64,000 nucleotides of DNA from Crocinitomicaceae bacterium (GCA_002713215.1 PAVO01000018.1:87466-151465); one strand, 5' to 3'; counted from the first letter of the stretch, positions 9,108-19,278 are shown. A program made the numbers and translations. Notes: generated from the sequence alone by a model not told the origin.

Positions 9108-12100
9108 ATGAAAGACATGAATTTCAGAAAGCTAGATATTATTGGAGGGTGGATTGCCTTCGCAATTGCAACCTTTGTATATGTATCAACCATGGAACCC
9201 ACCGTCAGTTTCTGGGATTGTGGTGAGTTTATCGCATGTAGTTATAAGCTACAAATTGGTCATCCGCCAGGAGCACCATTGTTTTTAATGATTGGTCGCT
9301 TTTTCTCCATGTGGACTGCTCCTGAACAAGCAGCTTACATGGTAAATCTCATTTCGGCACTTTCAAGCTCATTCACTATTTTATTTTTGTTTTGGACCAT
9401 AAGTGCACTGGGTAAGAAAATTGTGAAGAAGACTTCGGAGGAATGGAATACAGGACATACGGTTGCTGTTCTTGGTTCCTCGCTGGTAGGTTCTCTTGCT
9501 TATACTTTTAGTGATACGTTTTGGTTTTCAGCAGTTGAGGCTGAGGTTTATGCGATGTCTTCATTATTTACGGCTATCGTGTTTTGGGCGATTCTACGTT
9601 GGGAACAAGTATCCGAAGAAAAAGGAGCAGACCATTGGCTAATTTTTATTGCCTACTTAATGGGACTCTCAATCGGGGTTCACTTACTGAACTTACTTGC
9701 AATTCCAACTATTGCATTTGTATATTACTTCAAGAAATTTAAACCCAGTATTAAGGGTACGATTCTTACATTTTTAATTTCTGTAATTATTCTAGGGTTT
9801 GTACAAAAGGGTGTAATTCCGGGTATTGTAGAAATGGCTAGTAAGTTTGAGCTCGTTTTTGTTAATTCGCTTAACTTGCCTTTTAATACGGGTGCCATAC
9901 TGCACATAACATTAATGGTTTCTGCGTTGGTTTTTGGTATTTACCTTACCCACCAAAAAAATTCTAATAAGTGGTTGTTGTTAGCTGTGCTGGTTGCCCT
10001 TTCATTCTTGGTAGGATCGGTATCTACAATGGGGCTTGTTGCCGCTGCAACTGTGACAGCAGTATTTGTTATGATCCCTAAAATTAACTTGAAAGAGGTT
10101 AATACAGGGCTTCTTTGCTTAACTGTAATTATAATTGGATATTCCTCTTATACCATGGTTGTGGTTCGCTCAAATGCCAATCCACCAATGGATGAAAACG
10201 ATCCAGAAAATATGTTTTCATTACTGTCCTATTTAAACCGTGAACAATATGGTGCTCAACCATTAGCCTATGGACATTACTTTAACACTCCTCTTGATAA
10301 TAAAAAGCCATATATAGATGGTGAAAAACAATGGTTCCGAGATTTGGAAAACGGTGAATACATTGTGTCTGACGACAAAAAAGGTTCAGTTCCTAATTAT
10401 GCCAAGGAGTTTATGACAGTCTTCCCACGAATGTGGAGTCAGGAAGCCAGGCATATCGGAGCCTACAAGAGTTGGTCGGAATTCAAAGGTAAGCCAATTA
10501 AATACCGTACGGTAAGTGGAAAAACGGAGACCATTCGAAAGCCTAAGTTCATGGAAAACCTGAAATTCTTTTTTAGGCATCAGGTCAACTGGATGTATAT
10601 CCGCTACTTCATGTGGAACTTTGCCGGACGTCAAAGCGATGTTCAGGGACATTCAAACGTAATAGATGGCAACTGGATAAGTGGAATAGGATTTTTGGAC
10701 GGCGCCCGACTAGGCTCTCAAAAAAATCTACCCGCGTTTCTGAGTGATAATAAATCGAGAAACAAGTATTACATGCTACCCTTTTTATTGGGTCTGATAG
10801 GCTTGTTCTTTCAGTTCAATCGTTCAAAAAGGGACTTTGTTTTAGTAACACTTCTGTTCTTTTTCACGGGAATGGCAATTATTCTATACCTGAATCAATA
10901 TCCTTATCAACCAAGGGAGCGAGATTATGCATATGCTGGGTCTTTTTATGCTTACACCATTTGGATTGGATTAGGGGTTATGGGAATTATCAGCTTTATA
11001 GCTGAAAAAGTTAAGAGCAATCAGGTTATTGCAGGCGGGCTTGCTACTCTAATCTGCTTGGTCTCAGTTCCTGGCCTTATGGCCAAAGACAACTGGGACG
11101 ACCACGATCGATCGAATCGATACACCGCTCTTGAGTTCGCCAAAATGTACCTCGACAGTTGTGAAAAAGATGCCGTTCTGTTTACTAACGGTGACAACGA
11201 TACATTCCCGCTTTGGTACGTACAGGAGGTTGAAGAGTATAGAACCGATGTTCGTGTAGTTAACTTGAGCCTGCTCAATACCGATTGGTATATAAACCAG
11301 ATGAAACGTGCAGCTTATGATTCAAAGCCAACACCATTTACGATTCCGGAACCAAAGTATAGACAAGGAACAAGGGACTATGTACCGGTAATTGACCGAA
11401 ATGAGAAAAAAGAGTATGTTGATGTCAAGCGAATTGTTGAATTCGTAACAAATGACAAAAACAAAGCAATGTTGGGTAACCAACGAAGAATGAATTATTC
11501 TCCAACCAAACTATATTCTTTGAAAGTGGATACCCAAAAGGTATTGACCAACGGAACCGTTTCATCAGAAAAAGCAGGCGAAGTTCTTCCTGAATTAAGA
11601 TGGTCGATAACTAAAAACTTCTTGCTTAAAAAAGACATTCTTATGTTGGATCTATTGGCTCATTTTAATTGGGATCGCCCCGTCTATTTTGCAATTACTA
11701 CAGGGGATGGCGCGTATCTAGGATTGAAGGAATACTTCCAGCTTGAGGGACTTGCTTATAGACTAGTACCATTTAAAGGCACAAGCCCAGATGGTCAGAC
11801 TGGGTATGTAAACAGTGCCATTATGTACGACAACCTTATGAATAACTTTTCCTATGGTAATGTTAAGGGACGAGATGTTTACGTCGATCATAATATCTTA
11901 AGAATGTGTATGAACCTTAGAAACAATTTTGCACGTTGTGCCGATCAACTTCTAACAGAAGGGAAGAAAGGCATGGCTATTGAGGTCCTGGACAAATGCC
12001 AAGAGGAAATGCCAGAATACAATGTCCCGTATAACTATTTTATGCTTCCTATCGCGGAGCTATATTTTAAGTTGGATGAAAAGGAAAAAGGAAAGCAGAT

Positions 12101-12323
12101 CCTGGAAAGCATGTCCAATTCTTATACTGCTGAATCCGATTACTACATGGGTCTAAAAACTGAGCACTACAATTCGGTTAAAAACAACTCTCAGCAAGCG
12201 GTTTCAATTCTGTATCGAGTGAACTTATTGTCGAAACAATATCTTCCTGATGACGAATTAACTGCTCAAATAGAGGAGAATTTTAAGCGCCTTGAAACCG
12301 AGTTTTCGGTTAAGCATAAGTAA
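9108..12323 (+). CDS. DUF2723 family polytopic membrane protein (putative GT-C glycosyltransferase)
   Basis: A 1071-residue protein with about a dozen hydrophobic segments, mostly in the first ~330 residues and around 545-665, and a long soluble C-terminal part with TPR-like helices near the end. The N-terminus has the DUF2723 signature: STMEPTVSFWDCGEFIACSY followed by IGHPPGAPLFLMIGR, with acidic residues in the first outside loop as in GT-C enzymes. The family includes human TMEM260, recently described as a protein O-mannosyltransferase, so a role in exported-protein O-glycosylation is plausible but is inference. It could start at Met1 or Met4. A likely two-gene unit with the deacetylase 47 bp downstream. 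Confidence 0.85.
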   Translation: MKDMNFRKLDIIGGWIAFAIATFVYVSTMEPTVSFWDCGEFIACSYKLQIGHPPGAPLFLMIGRFFSMWTAPEQAAYMVNLISALSSSFTILFLFWTISALGKKIVKKTSEEWNTGHTVAVLGSSLVGSLAYTFSDTFWFSAVEAEVYAMSSLFTAIVFWAILRWEQVSEEKGADHWLIFIAYLMGLSIGVHLLNLLAIPTIAFVYYFKKFKPSIKGTILTFLISVIILGFVQKGVIPGIVEMASKFELVFVNSLNLPFNTGAILHITLMVSALVFGIYLTHQKNSNKWLLLAVLVALSFLVGSVSTMGLVAAATVTAVFVMIPKINLKEVNTGLLCLTVIIIGYSSYTMVVVRSNANPPMDENDPENMFSLLSYLNREQYGAQPLAYGHYFNTPLDNKKPYIDGEKQWFRDLENGEYIVSDDKKGSVPNYAKEFMTVFPRMWSQEARHIGAYKSWSEFKGKPIKYRTVSGKTETIRKPKFMENLKFFFRHQVNWMYIRYFMWNFAGRQSDVQGHSNVIDGNWISGIGFLDGARLGSQKNLPAFLSDNKSRNKYYMLPFLLGLIGLFFQFNRSKRDFVLVTLLFFFTGMAIILYLNQYPYQPRERDYAYAGSFYAYTIWIGLGVMGIISFIAEKVKSNQVIAGGLATLICLVSVPGLMAKDNWDDHDRSNRYTALEFAKMYLDSCEKDAVLFTNGDNDTFPLWYVQEVEEYRTDVRVVNLSLLNTDWYINQMKRAAYDSKPTPFTIPEPKYRQGTRDYVPVIDRNEKKEYVDVKRIVEFVTNDKNKAMLGNQRRMNYSPTKLYSLKVDTQKVLTNGTVSSEKAGEVLPELRWSITKNFLLKKDILMLDLLAHFNWDRPVYFAITTGDGAYLGLKEYFQLEGLAYRLVPFKGTSPDGQTGYVNSAIMYDNLMNNFSYGNVKGRDVYVDHNILRMCMNLRNNFARCADQLLTEGKKGMAIEVLDKCQEEMPEYNVPYNYFMLPIAELYFKLDEKEKGKQILESMSNSYTAESDYYMGLKTEHYNSVKNNSQQAVSILYRVNLLSKQYLPDDELTAQIEENFKRLETEFSVKHK

Positions 12324-12370
12324 ATTATCCTTACCTGAATTCTCTAAAGGACAAAATGTAAATTTGGTCG

Positions 12371-12991
12371 GTGCTATTGTATCATACACCGGACTCTGTT
12401 GCTAAACTTTTCCCCCAGGTAGTATTTCATCTTTCCCGTGAAGAAAAAATACTATACCTAACTTTTGACGATGGCCCTCACCCTAAAATTACCCCGTGGG
12501 TGCTTGACCAATTGAATCAGCACAAGGCAAAAGCTACGTTTTTTTGCGTAGGTGAAAACCTGGAAAAGAACCTTGATTTTATTCCACGATTGGAAAACGA
12601 AGAGCATAAAATAGGCAACCACAGTCATAATCATTTGAATGGTTGGAAAACCAAAACCCCGGAATACCTAAAGAACGTAACCCGCTTCCAGCAGGTATAC
12701 AGCGCCCGGTTATTTAGGCCTCCTTACGGAAAAATCAACAACAACCAATTGCAAAAAATAGATGAAGCACTACGGGTGGTTCTTTGGGATGTTCTAACTG
12801 GAGACTTTAACAAAAAACTGTCGGTCAAACAGTGTTTTAAGCACATAACCAAATACTCAAAAGCCGGCAGTATCTTAGTTTTTCACGATAGTGTAAAGGC
12901 TGAAAAAAAGCTAAAACAGTTGCTTCCAATGGTTTTATCTCATTACTCAAATCTTGGCTTTAAATTTGAAGCATTGCCAACTTTTGATTGA
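12371..12991 (+). CDS. Polysaccharide deacetylase (NodB/CE4 family)
   Basis: Metal-dependent N-deacetylase of a GlcNAc-type polysaccharide or peptidoglycan. All CE4 motifs are present: TFDDGP (31-36), metal-binding HSHNH (84-88), RPPYG (116-120), WDV (139-141) and the catalytic His in LVFHDS (His172). GTG start at 12371, with no better start upstream. There is no clear signal peptide or membrane anchor, so location is uncertain; many flavobacterial members of this ~200-residue type look the same. It follows the DUF2723 gene and is followed 4 bp later by a lipoprotein gene, suggesting an operon. Confidence 0.92.
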   Translation: MLLYHTPDSVAKLFPQVVFHLSREEKILYLTFDDGPHPKITPWVLDQLNQHKAKATFFCVGENLEKNLDFIPRLENEEHKIGNHSHNHLNGWKTKTPEYLKNVTRFQQVYSARLFRPPYGKINNNQLQKIDEALRVVLWDVLTGDFNKKLSVKQCFKHITKYSKAGSILVFHDSVKAEKKLKQLLPMVLSHYSNLGFKFEALPTFD

Positions 12992-12995
12992 TAAC

Positions 12996-14129
12996 ATGGC
13001 AAAGTATTTACTGTTTTTTCTTTTCCTGGGTTGCCTGGGGTCATGCGCTAACGTGGACGAATTAATTGAAAATGGACAATATGACCATGCCATTCACAAA
13101 GGCATTCAAAAATTAGAAAAAACCCCCAACGACGCTGTAGCTCAAAAGAACGTAATAAAAGCTTACCAACTGGCCCAGAAAATGGATTTGGCCGACCTTA
13201 GGTCATTCTATGAACTGGAGGAAAGCCCTGCGACTTGGGAAATGATTTACAATACCTACGCTAAAATGAAAGACCGGGATCGGCAATTAGAAAATGCTAA
13301 CCTTTCAGCTCCCCTGGCTTATCATGTTCCTTCCGGTGAAATGCAAAATGCTCAAAAAAACCTCTGCATTGCGTACACTGACCTAGCAGAAGAACTGATG
13401 GAGAAACAGACCAAAATCGGATATCGACAAGCTTATTCAAAATGGCAAAAGACACGTCAATACAACTGCGAAATAGATCAACTGGATTCACTAATAAGCT
13501 ACTGCGTTTCCAAGGGTAAAGTTTCAGTTGCCCTTCAACTGGATGAACAAAAGGGGGTTAGCATACCAGAGAAAACAAGAATTGACTTATCCAATTTATC
13601 CTTTAGCAGGAACAATAAGCTAGGTATGTGGGTAGATTATTGGACAAATTATGAAATAGACCAGGAAATAAACTACACGGTTTTATGCACCTTCAACGAA
13701 ATAACAGTATCGCGAAACCGGGAAAGCGTAGTTAGTACAGTCGCTGAAAAAAAAATTATTGATCATTATGAAAACAAAAAAAATGCAGAAGGAAAGATAG
13801 AAAGGGTCCCTGTTTATAAAATCATTAAGGCTACCATTAAGAAATACACTCAACGAAAGGCTTCAACACAAGGGGTTTATTTTTTAATAATTGATAATGA
13901 AAAAGGAAGCACCCTATACCAGAAACAGTTGGTGGCCCGGTTTTCATATGTTTATAATTATTCTACAGCCAGTGGCGATTTACGAGCACTAAGTTCAAAA
14001 CAAAAAAATGCGTTGAAAAGAAAGAAAAAACCGTTTCCATCCAATTCTTTTATGGTACAACGGAGTGGAGAAAAGCTGGTTAACCTAGTTTCAAATGAAA
14101 TATATAGACAAAGAAGGTTCTTTAATTAG
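12996..14129 (+). CDS. Lipoprotein of unknown function with TPR-like N-terminus
   Basis: Start chosen at ATG 12996 because it gives a lipoprotein signal peptide (MAKYLLFFLFLGCLGSC, Cys17); the longer frame from 12954 lies inside the deacetylase. Residues ~20-60 (ENGQYDHAIHKGIQKL ... NVIKAYQLA) look like one or two TPR helix pairs; the rest is mixed alpha/beta with a Lys/Arg-rich end. No enzyme motif was recognised. It follows the deacetylase by 4 bp and ends convergently with the large barrel gene 2 bp away. Confidence 0.72.
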   Translation: MAKYLLFFLFLGCLGSCANVDELIENGQYDHAIHKGIQKLEKTPNDAVAQKNVIKAYQLAQKMDLADLRSFYELEESPATWEMIYNTYAKMKDRDRQLENANLSAPLAYHVPSGEMQNAQKNLCIAYTDLAEELMEKQTKIGYRQAYSKWQKTRQYNCEIDQLDSLISYCVSKGKVSVALQLDEQKGVSIPEKTRIDLSNLSFSRNNKLGMWVDYWTNYEIDQEINYTVLCTFNEITVSRNRESVVSTVAEKKIIDHYENKKNAEGKIERVPVYKIIKATIKKYTQRKASTQGVYFLIIDNEKGSTLYQKQLVARFSYVYNYSTASGDLRALSSKQKNALKRKKKPFPSNSFMVQRSGEKLVNLVSNEIYRQRRFFN

Positions 14130-14131
14130 AC

Positions 14132-17100
14132 TTAAAAATATGCCCTTACACGCATTGATCCGGTATGTATGGTCTTTGCGTCTTCTGATTGTCTTCCTCC
14201 GTAGCTTAAATCCAACTGTAAATACTTACCAATATTTCTCTGATAACTAAGTTGCCACGTACCATTAATCCCAGGTAATAATCCATCCAACATTTCATAA
14301 GACAGTGAGCTATTTGATGGCTCATTATATGACAAGTTAATCACATTGGCTTCTGCAACAAAACTTCCTTTCCCTACCTTATTTAGTTTAGTTTCTACAC
14401 CCAGCTTATGCATTTGACCTAGCTCCCCTTTTTCTGAATCATTTTTCTTTTCCTGATATTGGTATAAAACTGCAACCCTGAAGCTAACCCCTTTTTGGAA
14501 CGTAATTTTAGGCTGTATCGAATAATATTGAATATTGAAATCCCTTGATGAGGCATAATCAGCCTGGCTAAACTTTCTTCCTAGTTTTCCATCAACCTCG
14601 GTAAGGAATAGCCTACCAATATTTACACGTAATCGAGTGTTCTGGAATACATTTGACCTACTTTCAAAACCATTGGTAAGAAACACCCGGCCCTTGATAT
14701 CCTGATAAGTCCAATCGATACCATAAACCGGATGCGTTCGATTGAAATAGACCGTGTTTCTCAACGACGAGCTAAGGGTCAATAGTGACGAGTCCAGGCC
14801 TGCACTTGGTAATGGATTGAATCTTGCATCCGCATTATCATTTTGAGTTTTTCGATTAATTCTATATGAAAATTGGTTTGAAAACGCACTTATAAATTTT
14901 TTAATTCCCTTCTTTTTTCTCCATACCCGGCCTGGGCTAATCAACACGGTTTGGTTGAACTGATGCGTAAATGCCTTTACATAGTCATCGGTCAAAATTG
15001 ATATTTTTATGTACTTCTTCTGGTCGTCATAAACCCCAATTTCAAATTCGTTTATTTCCTTTATACCGTTTTCATTGTAGTCAATCCATGTATATTCTCC
15101 TTGACCAGCAGGAACTTCTATAAACTGAAATTCGCGACCCGCCTCAAGCCCAGAGCCAATTTCATAAAAAGAACTGGCGGTGATCGCTCCTTTTAAAACC
15201 CTAAGAGTATACTCCACCCTACTCAACAAGTTTTCATCTGGCTTTTGGGTGGTCAGGCTGGTATCCTTAATGCTCAACGTTCGATAAGTGGTTTTACTTG
15301 CCAGTTGGATTACTTTGTTCTTTCTCCAGTCAAATGAAAGCCCTACACTTTCTCCGAAAGTAACAGGTACTATTTCATTGTTTCGGCTTTTTTCATCATC
15401 TCTCTGATTGTAAAATACCTTGTATTGTAACGCTGCACTATCAGTTGATTTTAGAAAGAATTCACGTTCCCAAAATCGGTACGCTGCCGCAGACAGTGTA
15501 TCCCCTAACTGATCATTGATCTTATTGTCTTCCCTGTCATCCCTGTAACCCAGGTTAAAAAAGAAAATACGCTGTTGAATCAGGCTTTTGTGGCGTATAA
15601 ATTCCGTATTGCTTAAAGAGCCTTTTGAATTTAAATAATATCCATCGAAGTCGACCAATAAGCCTTTGTACTTCCAGTCAGCAAGAAGCTCGTGTTTGTT
15701 AGCATTGTACTCACCACCACTATAAAACCCATTCCAACGATATCCAAGAGCTCCTTTTTTTCCATTGGTTAGCTTTAGCGCAGCTTTAGTCAAGTTTTGG
15801 TCATCGGTCAAATCAACATCCCTTAGGTTCCAATCCCGATAGAACTCCACGGTCCTAACCCGTTCTATTTCCGTAAAATATTTACTCCAATGTTCGTATC
15901 CGATTTGGGGTGTCAATGACCAATTTCCATTTGTATTAAGAGCTATTTTTCGGTCCCAGTTTATCTTTCCCGAGTACCCAATGTCATCGTCCTTATCCTT
16001 GTCACTAAACGTGTTAATATCGTTATTGCTTACTGCCCCTTCAAATGTTAATGCTGAGCTTTTGTTGAAATCGTAATTACCTCCAAACGATATCATCTGC
16101 CGTTGTTTCGGTGAAAAAAGTAAAACGACCGGTGCAAAATTTCCCTGTTTAATTCCTCCTAACGATGGTTGCACCCATTGATAAACCCGACCATTCGCAA
16201 CCGTGTTTAGCAATACATAATCACCATTTCCCTGGCCAACCTCAGAAAATGTGACCCGATAAAATGCACTGTCGGGGTTAGTTGAATAAACAAAAACAGA
16301 GTCGTGACCCAGTGTGTCTACAATTTTATAGAGCACCTCATTTTCGTTATACTCAACCAATCGTGCACCATTTGAAATGGCTTGATCCAAGCTATCTCCA
16401 ACGCCTGCTAGTATGTCCTTTTGTTCTTCACTTAAGTCTTGTTGAAGGCTCTGATTCTTAGCATCCTGCTCGGAATACAAGTTGAAATTTAATTTTAGCT
16501 TTTTGTATTCATAAAAGTCAGAAAACTGAACAACGCTCCTCGTATAGTTTTGATCTGAATACTGGAATTCAATGATAATCCTCTTGTCTTTGGTAACTAT
16601 CTGTTTTGCAGTAAATGATATTTCTGCGGTATTGTAGTTAATTGTGTAATCCTGATCTTGCCCCCGAGTCAATAATTTGCCATCAATATAAACCCTTTCG
16701 GTACCGGAAAGAATGATAATATAAGATTCATTCTCCTCACCTCTTAATCTATACGGTCCCTGGTTTCCCTCAACCCCCTGAATTATGTTTCTCGAAAATT
16801 TTCCACGGGATAATGCACCACTTAATTGAACTTTCATCTTTGCAGCTTTGGCCGTATCCATTTTGTTTTTGCCCAGGTAAAACGTAGAAGAGCCACTTAT
16901 TCCCTGTGCCTTTTTTAAGTATTTCATGAAGTAGCTGTTCCTCGATTTGATCATATAATCTCCGGCAATCAACTTTGACCGATTATTATAAATCTGAATA
17001 AAAACCTTGTCAAAATCTTGTAATTGCTGTGTATTACCTTCTGCTTGTATCGGTATGCTTTCGTCACTTATAGCTGCCATGACGTATAGATTGTCTGCAA

Positions 17101-17620
17101 TTTTCCCATTGAGCTGAAGGTTCATACTTGAGCTGACGCTTAGATCTCGGTTGTTCCCAAAACCCAGTCCTCGGGATATACTTCCACTTTTTTCTATTCC
17201 ACCTAATTCAAAAATGTCTTCCTTGTCAGTCGGCACCGCAGTATACTTAAACGGATTCCTACTCTGAAGTATTTTGTTTTGAACGCGGCCTGCATCCTTG
17301 TGATGATATTCCTGGTAAAAATTAAAAGGAAAAGACTTGTACTCAATCTGAACCTCCTGATTTTTGTATGGAGAGTTTTTGCTCCAGATCAGCTCACCTT
17401 TTAATGAATTTACGCTGTAGTGATTACTGTCAATCAAAATACCATCGACTGTATATAGCTTAACTGTGCCTGGTACAAGGCTCAAGCTATCAATTTTAAG
17501 AGTGTCTCCGGTTGATTTATATATTGGTGGCCTGTCTGGTCCTTGCGATTCCTGACCTACTATTTCAAACGATACCAGGGAAAAACCAAGTATTAGGAAA
17601 GCGCATATAGAATCTCGCAT
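14132..17620 (-). CDS. Very large outer-membrane beta-barrel-type protein, unknown function
   Basis: About 1160 residues. Start chosen at ATG 17620 (MRDSICAFLILGFSLVSFE), which gives a signal peptide; the frame runs open to 17671. After an N-terminal beta-rich domain there is a striking block, KSGSISRGLGFGNNRDLSVS then LQLNGKIADNLYVMAAISD and NTQQLQDFDKVFIQIYNN, which recalls the amphipathic strand style of SprA-like Bacteroidota proteins, though this is far shorter than SprA. The C-terminal ~600 residues are alternating short strands with aromatic ends, and the protein ends in VRAYF, a terminal Phe as in Bam-inserted barrels. It sits alone; promoter presumably in 17621-17740. Function not recognised. 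Confidence 0.7.
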   Translation of the reverse strand: MRDSICAFLILGFSLVSFEIVGQESQGPDRPPIYKSTGDTLKIDSLSLVPGTVKLYTVDGILIDSNHYSVNSLKGELIWSKNSPYKNQEVQIEYKSFPFNFYQEYHHKDAGRVQNKILQSRNPFKYTAVPTDKEDIFELGGIEKSGSISRGLGFGNNRDLSVSSSMNLQLNGKIADNLYVMAAISDESIPIQAEGNTQQLQDFDKVFIQIYNNRSKLIAGDYMIKSRNSYFMKYLKKAQGISGSSTFYLGKNKMDTAKAAKMKVQLSGALSRGKFSRNIIQGVEGNQGPYRLRGEENESYIIILSGTERVYIDGKLLTRGQDQDYTINYNTAEISFTAKQIVTKDKRIIIEFQYSDQNYTRSVVQFSDFYEYKKLKLNFNLYSEQDAKNQSLQQDLSEEQKDILAGVGDSLDQAISNGARLVEYNENEVLYKIVDTLGHDSVFVYSTNPDSAFYRVTFSEVGQGNGDYVLLNTVANGRVYQWVQPSLGGIKQGNFAPVVLLFSPKQRQMISFGGNYDFNKSSALTFEGAVSNNDINTFSDKDKDDDIGYSGKINWDRKIALNTNGNWSLTPQIGYEHWSKYFTEIERVRTVEFYRDWNLRDVDLTDDQNLTKAALKLTNGKKGALGYRWNGFYSGGEYNANKHELLADWKYKGLLVDFDGYYLNSKGSLSNTEFIRHKSLIQQRIFFFNLGYRDDREDNKINDQLGDTLSAAAYRFWEREFFLKSTDSAALQYKVFYNQRDDEKSRNNEIVPVTFGESVGLSFDWRKNKVIQLASKTTYRTLSIKDTSLTTQKPDENLLSRVEYTLRVLKGAITASSFYEIGSGLEAGREFQFIEVPAGQGEYTWIDYNENGIKEINEFEIGVYDDQKKYIKISILTDDYVKAFTHQFNQTVLISPGRVWRKKKGIKKFISAFSNQFSYRINRKTQNDNADARFNPLPSAGLDSSLLTLSSSLRNTVYFNRTHPVYGIDWTYQDIKGRVFLTNGFESRSNVFQNTRLRVNIGRLFLTEVDGKLGRKFSQADYASSRDFNIQYYSIQPKITFQKGVSFRVAVLYQYQEKKNDSEKGELGQMHKLGVETKLNKVGKGSFVAEANVINLSYNEPSNSSLSYEMLDGLLPGINGTWQLSYQRNIGKYLQLDLSYGGRQSEDAKTIHTGSMRVRAYF

Positions 17621-17744
17621 GAACACGGTAGAATTCAAATCTACGAAAGAGGGAGCATACCATTTACTCATTAATCCTGGTACTTATGCTAATGGTCATG
17701 CTATATGCATGAGACTGATAACGTGATAAGAAAGATTTAGGTAT

Positions 17745-17779
17745 AAAAAAAGCCAATGGATTTAAATCCATTGGCTTTT
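17745..17779 (-). terminator. Perfect palindrome terminator after the exb operon
   Basis: A 32-bp perfect palindrome (17748-17779) centred on TTTAAA, with arms containing AGCCAATGGATT. On the minus strand it ends in a T run (17750-17745), so it terminates the exbB-exbD transcript, ~20 bp after the last stop codon. With T residues also on the plus side, it could act in both directions. Confidence 0.8.
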
Positions 17780-17798
17780 CGGTAGAAACGCAACATCT

Positions 17799-18269
17799 CT
17801 ACAAGTCTTTTTCAACTTTTTCCAGGGTCGAGTAGCTTATTTTTAATGCATTAACTTCTCTAAGCTCCTGTTTAACCTTAGTGACAATACCCATTTGTGT
17901 ATTTCGATCTACTTTTAATGATGTAGTCAACTTTGGAATTAAAGCTTCCAATGTATTGTGCCGTTTCTCTTCAATATGTCCTGCAACATCTTCAACGTTT
18001 GCAAAAGCATCGTTTAATTGAATTCGGGGCGTTGTACCATGGAGTTTAGTATCCGAAGGCTCACCAATATATATATATGTTACCAACGATTTGTTTTCCA
18101 GTTTCTTAATTTCAGTTGCTTCCGGTTGATTCATCTTTACTTTTAAATCAACCTCTCTCATTACGGTTGTAACCATAAAAAAGAAAAGTAGCATAAAAAC
18201 AATATCAGGTAATGAAGCTGTAGATACAGCAGGTAACGCTTTACTACCACTCTTTTTAAACTTACTCAT
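17799..18269 (-). CDS. ExbD/TolR family biopolymer transporter subunit (second copy)
   Basis: 156 residues with one N-terminal transmembrane helix (LPDIVFMLLFFFMVTTVM, residues ~20-37) containing the conserved membrane Asp that carries the proton pathway, then a periplasmic domain. It works with ExbB to pass proton-motive force to a TonB-like protein. It overlaps the upstream exbD by 8 bp, so translation is coupled. The C-terminal end (EKVEKDL) is charged. Two dissimilar ExbD copies in one operon are usual in Bacteroidota. Confidence 0.9.
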   Translation of the reverse strand: MSKFKKSGSKALPAVSTASLPDIVFMLLFFFMVTTVMREVDLKVKMNQPEATEIKKLENKSLVTYIYIGEPSDTKLHGTTPRIQLNDAFANVEDVAGHIEEKRHNTLEALIPKLTTSLKVDRNTQMGIVTKVKQELREVNALKISYSTLEKVEKDL

Positions 18270-18849
18270 TTCCGCCTCCTATGTCTTTTGGTTCTGCTTC
18301 AGAGATTCGCTGAGGAAACACTTTTCGAATAGCCTTTACCCTATCCTTGTCTTTAATCTCAACATAATAGTCGTAGGATTTACCAAATTGCTGTTCAGAC
18401 AACTCATTCCTTAACTCATTGTACGCCTTTGCCAATTCATTTTGAACCTGGATGTACATGTTATACGAAGTTCCATTATCGTTCTGGAGAGAGATAACTT
18501 GTTTACTTACCATAACGTTTCCGAAAAAAGGAACTTCGGTAGCCTTTTTCTCAGGTAAATGCTCAGCATTGGAAGCATTTGCGATAAACTCTTTGGCCTT
18601 TTCTTTTAAATCTTCAACAACCATTAATTCTCCTTGAACCAATAACTGGTCATTGGCATTCACAAGTACCTGCATTACATTACGTTGCTTAATATCAACG
18701 ATTTCCTGATCATCTTCAGGAGGTGGGGGTAATTTCCTCGATAATCCAAAGTCAGTATCCATAGTTGTTGTAACCAAGAAGAATACTAACAACAGGAAAG
18801 CGATATCTGCCATAGACCCTGCATTTATTTCTGGAGGAGATTTAGCCAT
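18262..18849 (-). CDS. ExbD/TolR family biopolymer transporter subunit (first copy)
   Basis: 195 residues; single N-terminal helix MADIAFLLLVFFLVTTTMDTD (residues ~13-33) with the conserved membrane Asp, followed by a Pro-rich linker (LPPPPEDDQE) and a periplasmic domain larger than the classical ~140-residue ExbD. Third gene of the operon exbB / 134-residue membrane protein / exbD / exbD. It begins 14 bp after the stop of the membrane protein gene and overlaps the next exbD by 8 bp. Confidence 0.9.
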   Translation of the reverse strand: MAKSPPEINAGSMADIAFLLLVFFLVTTTMDTDFGLSRKLPPPPEDDQEIVDIKQRNVMQVLVNANDQLLVQGELMVVEDLKEKAKEFIANASNAEHLPEKKATEVPFFGNVMVSKQVISLQNDNGTSYNMYIQVQNELAKAYNELRNELSEQQFGKSYDYYVEIKDKDRVKAIRKVFPQRISEAEPKDIGGGNE

Positions 18850-18863
18850 AACCTTAGTTTAGA

Positions 18864-19268
18864 TTAATTCTTATTCAATAATTGAGCCACACCTGCATAC
18901 AAAACACTAACAATAGAAAGTGATCCAATAATATAAAGCATATATAACCCTGTGTCACTCCACTTAACAGCAGTCGATGAGGTTCCTTCAGGGTAAACTT
19001 CAAGTACTTCTCCATTGCCTAAAGCATAAGAAATACCCAGAACCACACCCATTCCAACAATTCCAATTACGTTTCCTTTAACTGACTCAGGTTTTGCCAT
19101 TGCTCCCATTATACCTCCTGCCAACGCACCGATAATGGCGATAATGGCATAGATATAACAGAGGTAAATCATGAAGTTATACTGCTCGAAAAACATGCTT
19201 CCGACAAAGGACATTGCTCCTAACAATAGGAAAACAACTAACGCTATTTTAGAAAATTTTTCAGCCAT
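18864..19268 (-). CDS. Small four-helix membrane protein between exbB and exbD
   Basis: About 134 residues with four hydrophobic stretches (IALVVFLLLGAMSFVG; MIYLCYIYAIIAIIGALAGG; NVIGIVGMGVVLGISYAL; GLYMLYIIGSLSIVSVLYAG) separated by short loops. ATG at 19268 is preferred; it has an AGGAGG 6 bp upstream, and the alternative TTG at 19274 is next to it. The position between ExbB and the two ExbD genes suggests an accessory subunit of the proton channel, but that is inference from synteny; no family was recognised. Confidence 0.8.
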   Translation of the reverse strand: MAEKFSKIALVVFLLLGAMSFVGSMFFEQYNFMIYLCYIYAIIAIIGALAGGIMGAMAKPESVKGNVIGIVGMGVVLGISYALGNGEVLEVYPEGTSSTAVKWSDTGLYMLYIIGSLSIVSVLYAGVAQLLNKN

Positions 19269-19278
19269 CTTCAACCTC

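Noticed and set aside
17748..17779. Perfect palindrome as operator
   Set aside because: Position right after the exb operon stop and the flanking T/A runs fit a terminator better.
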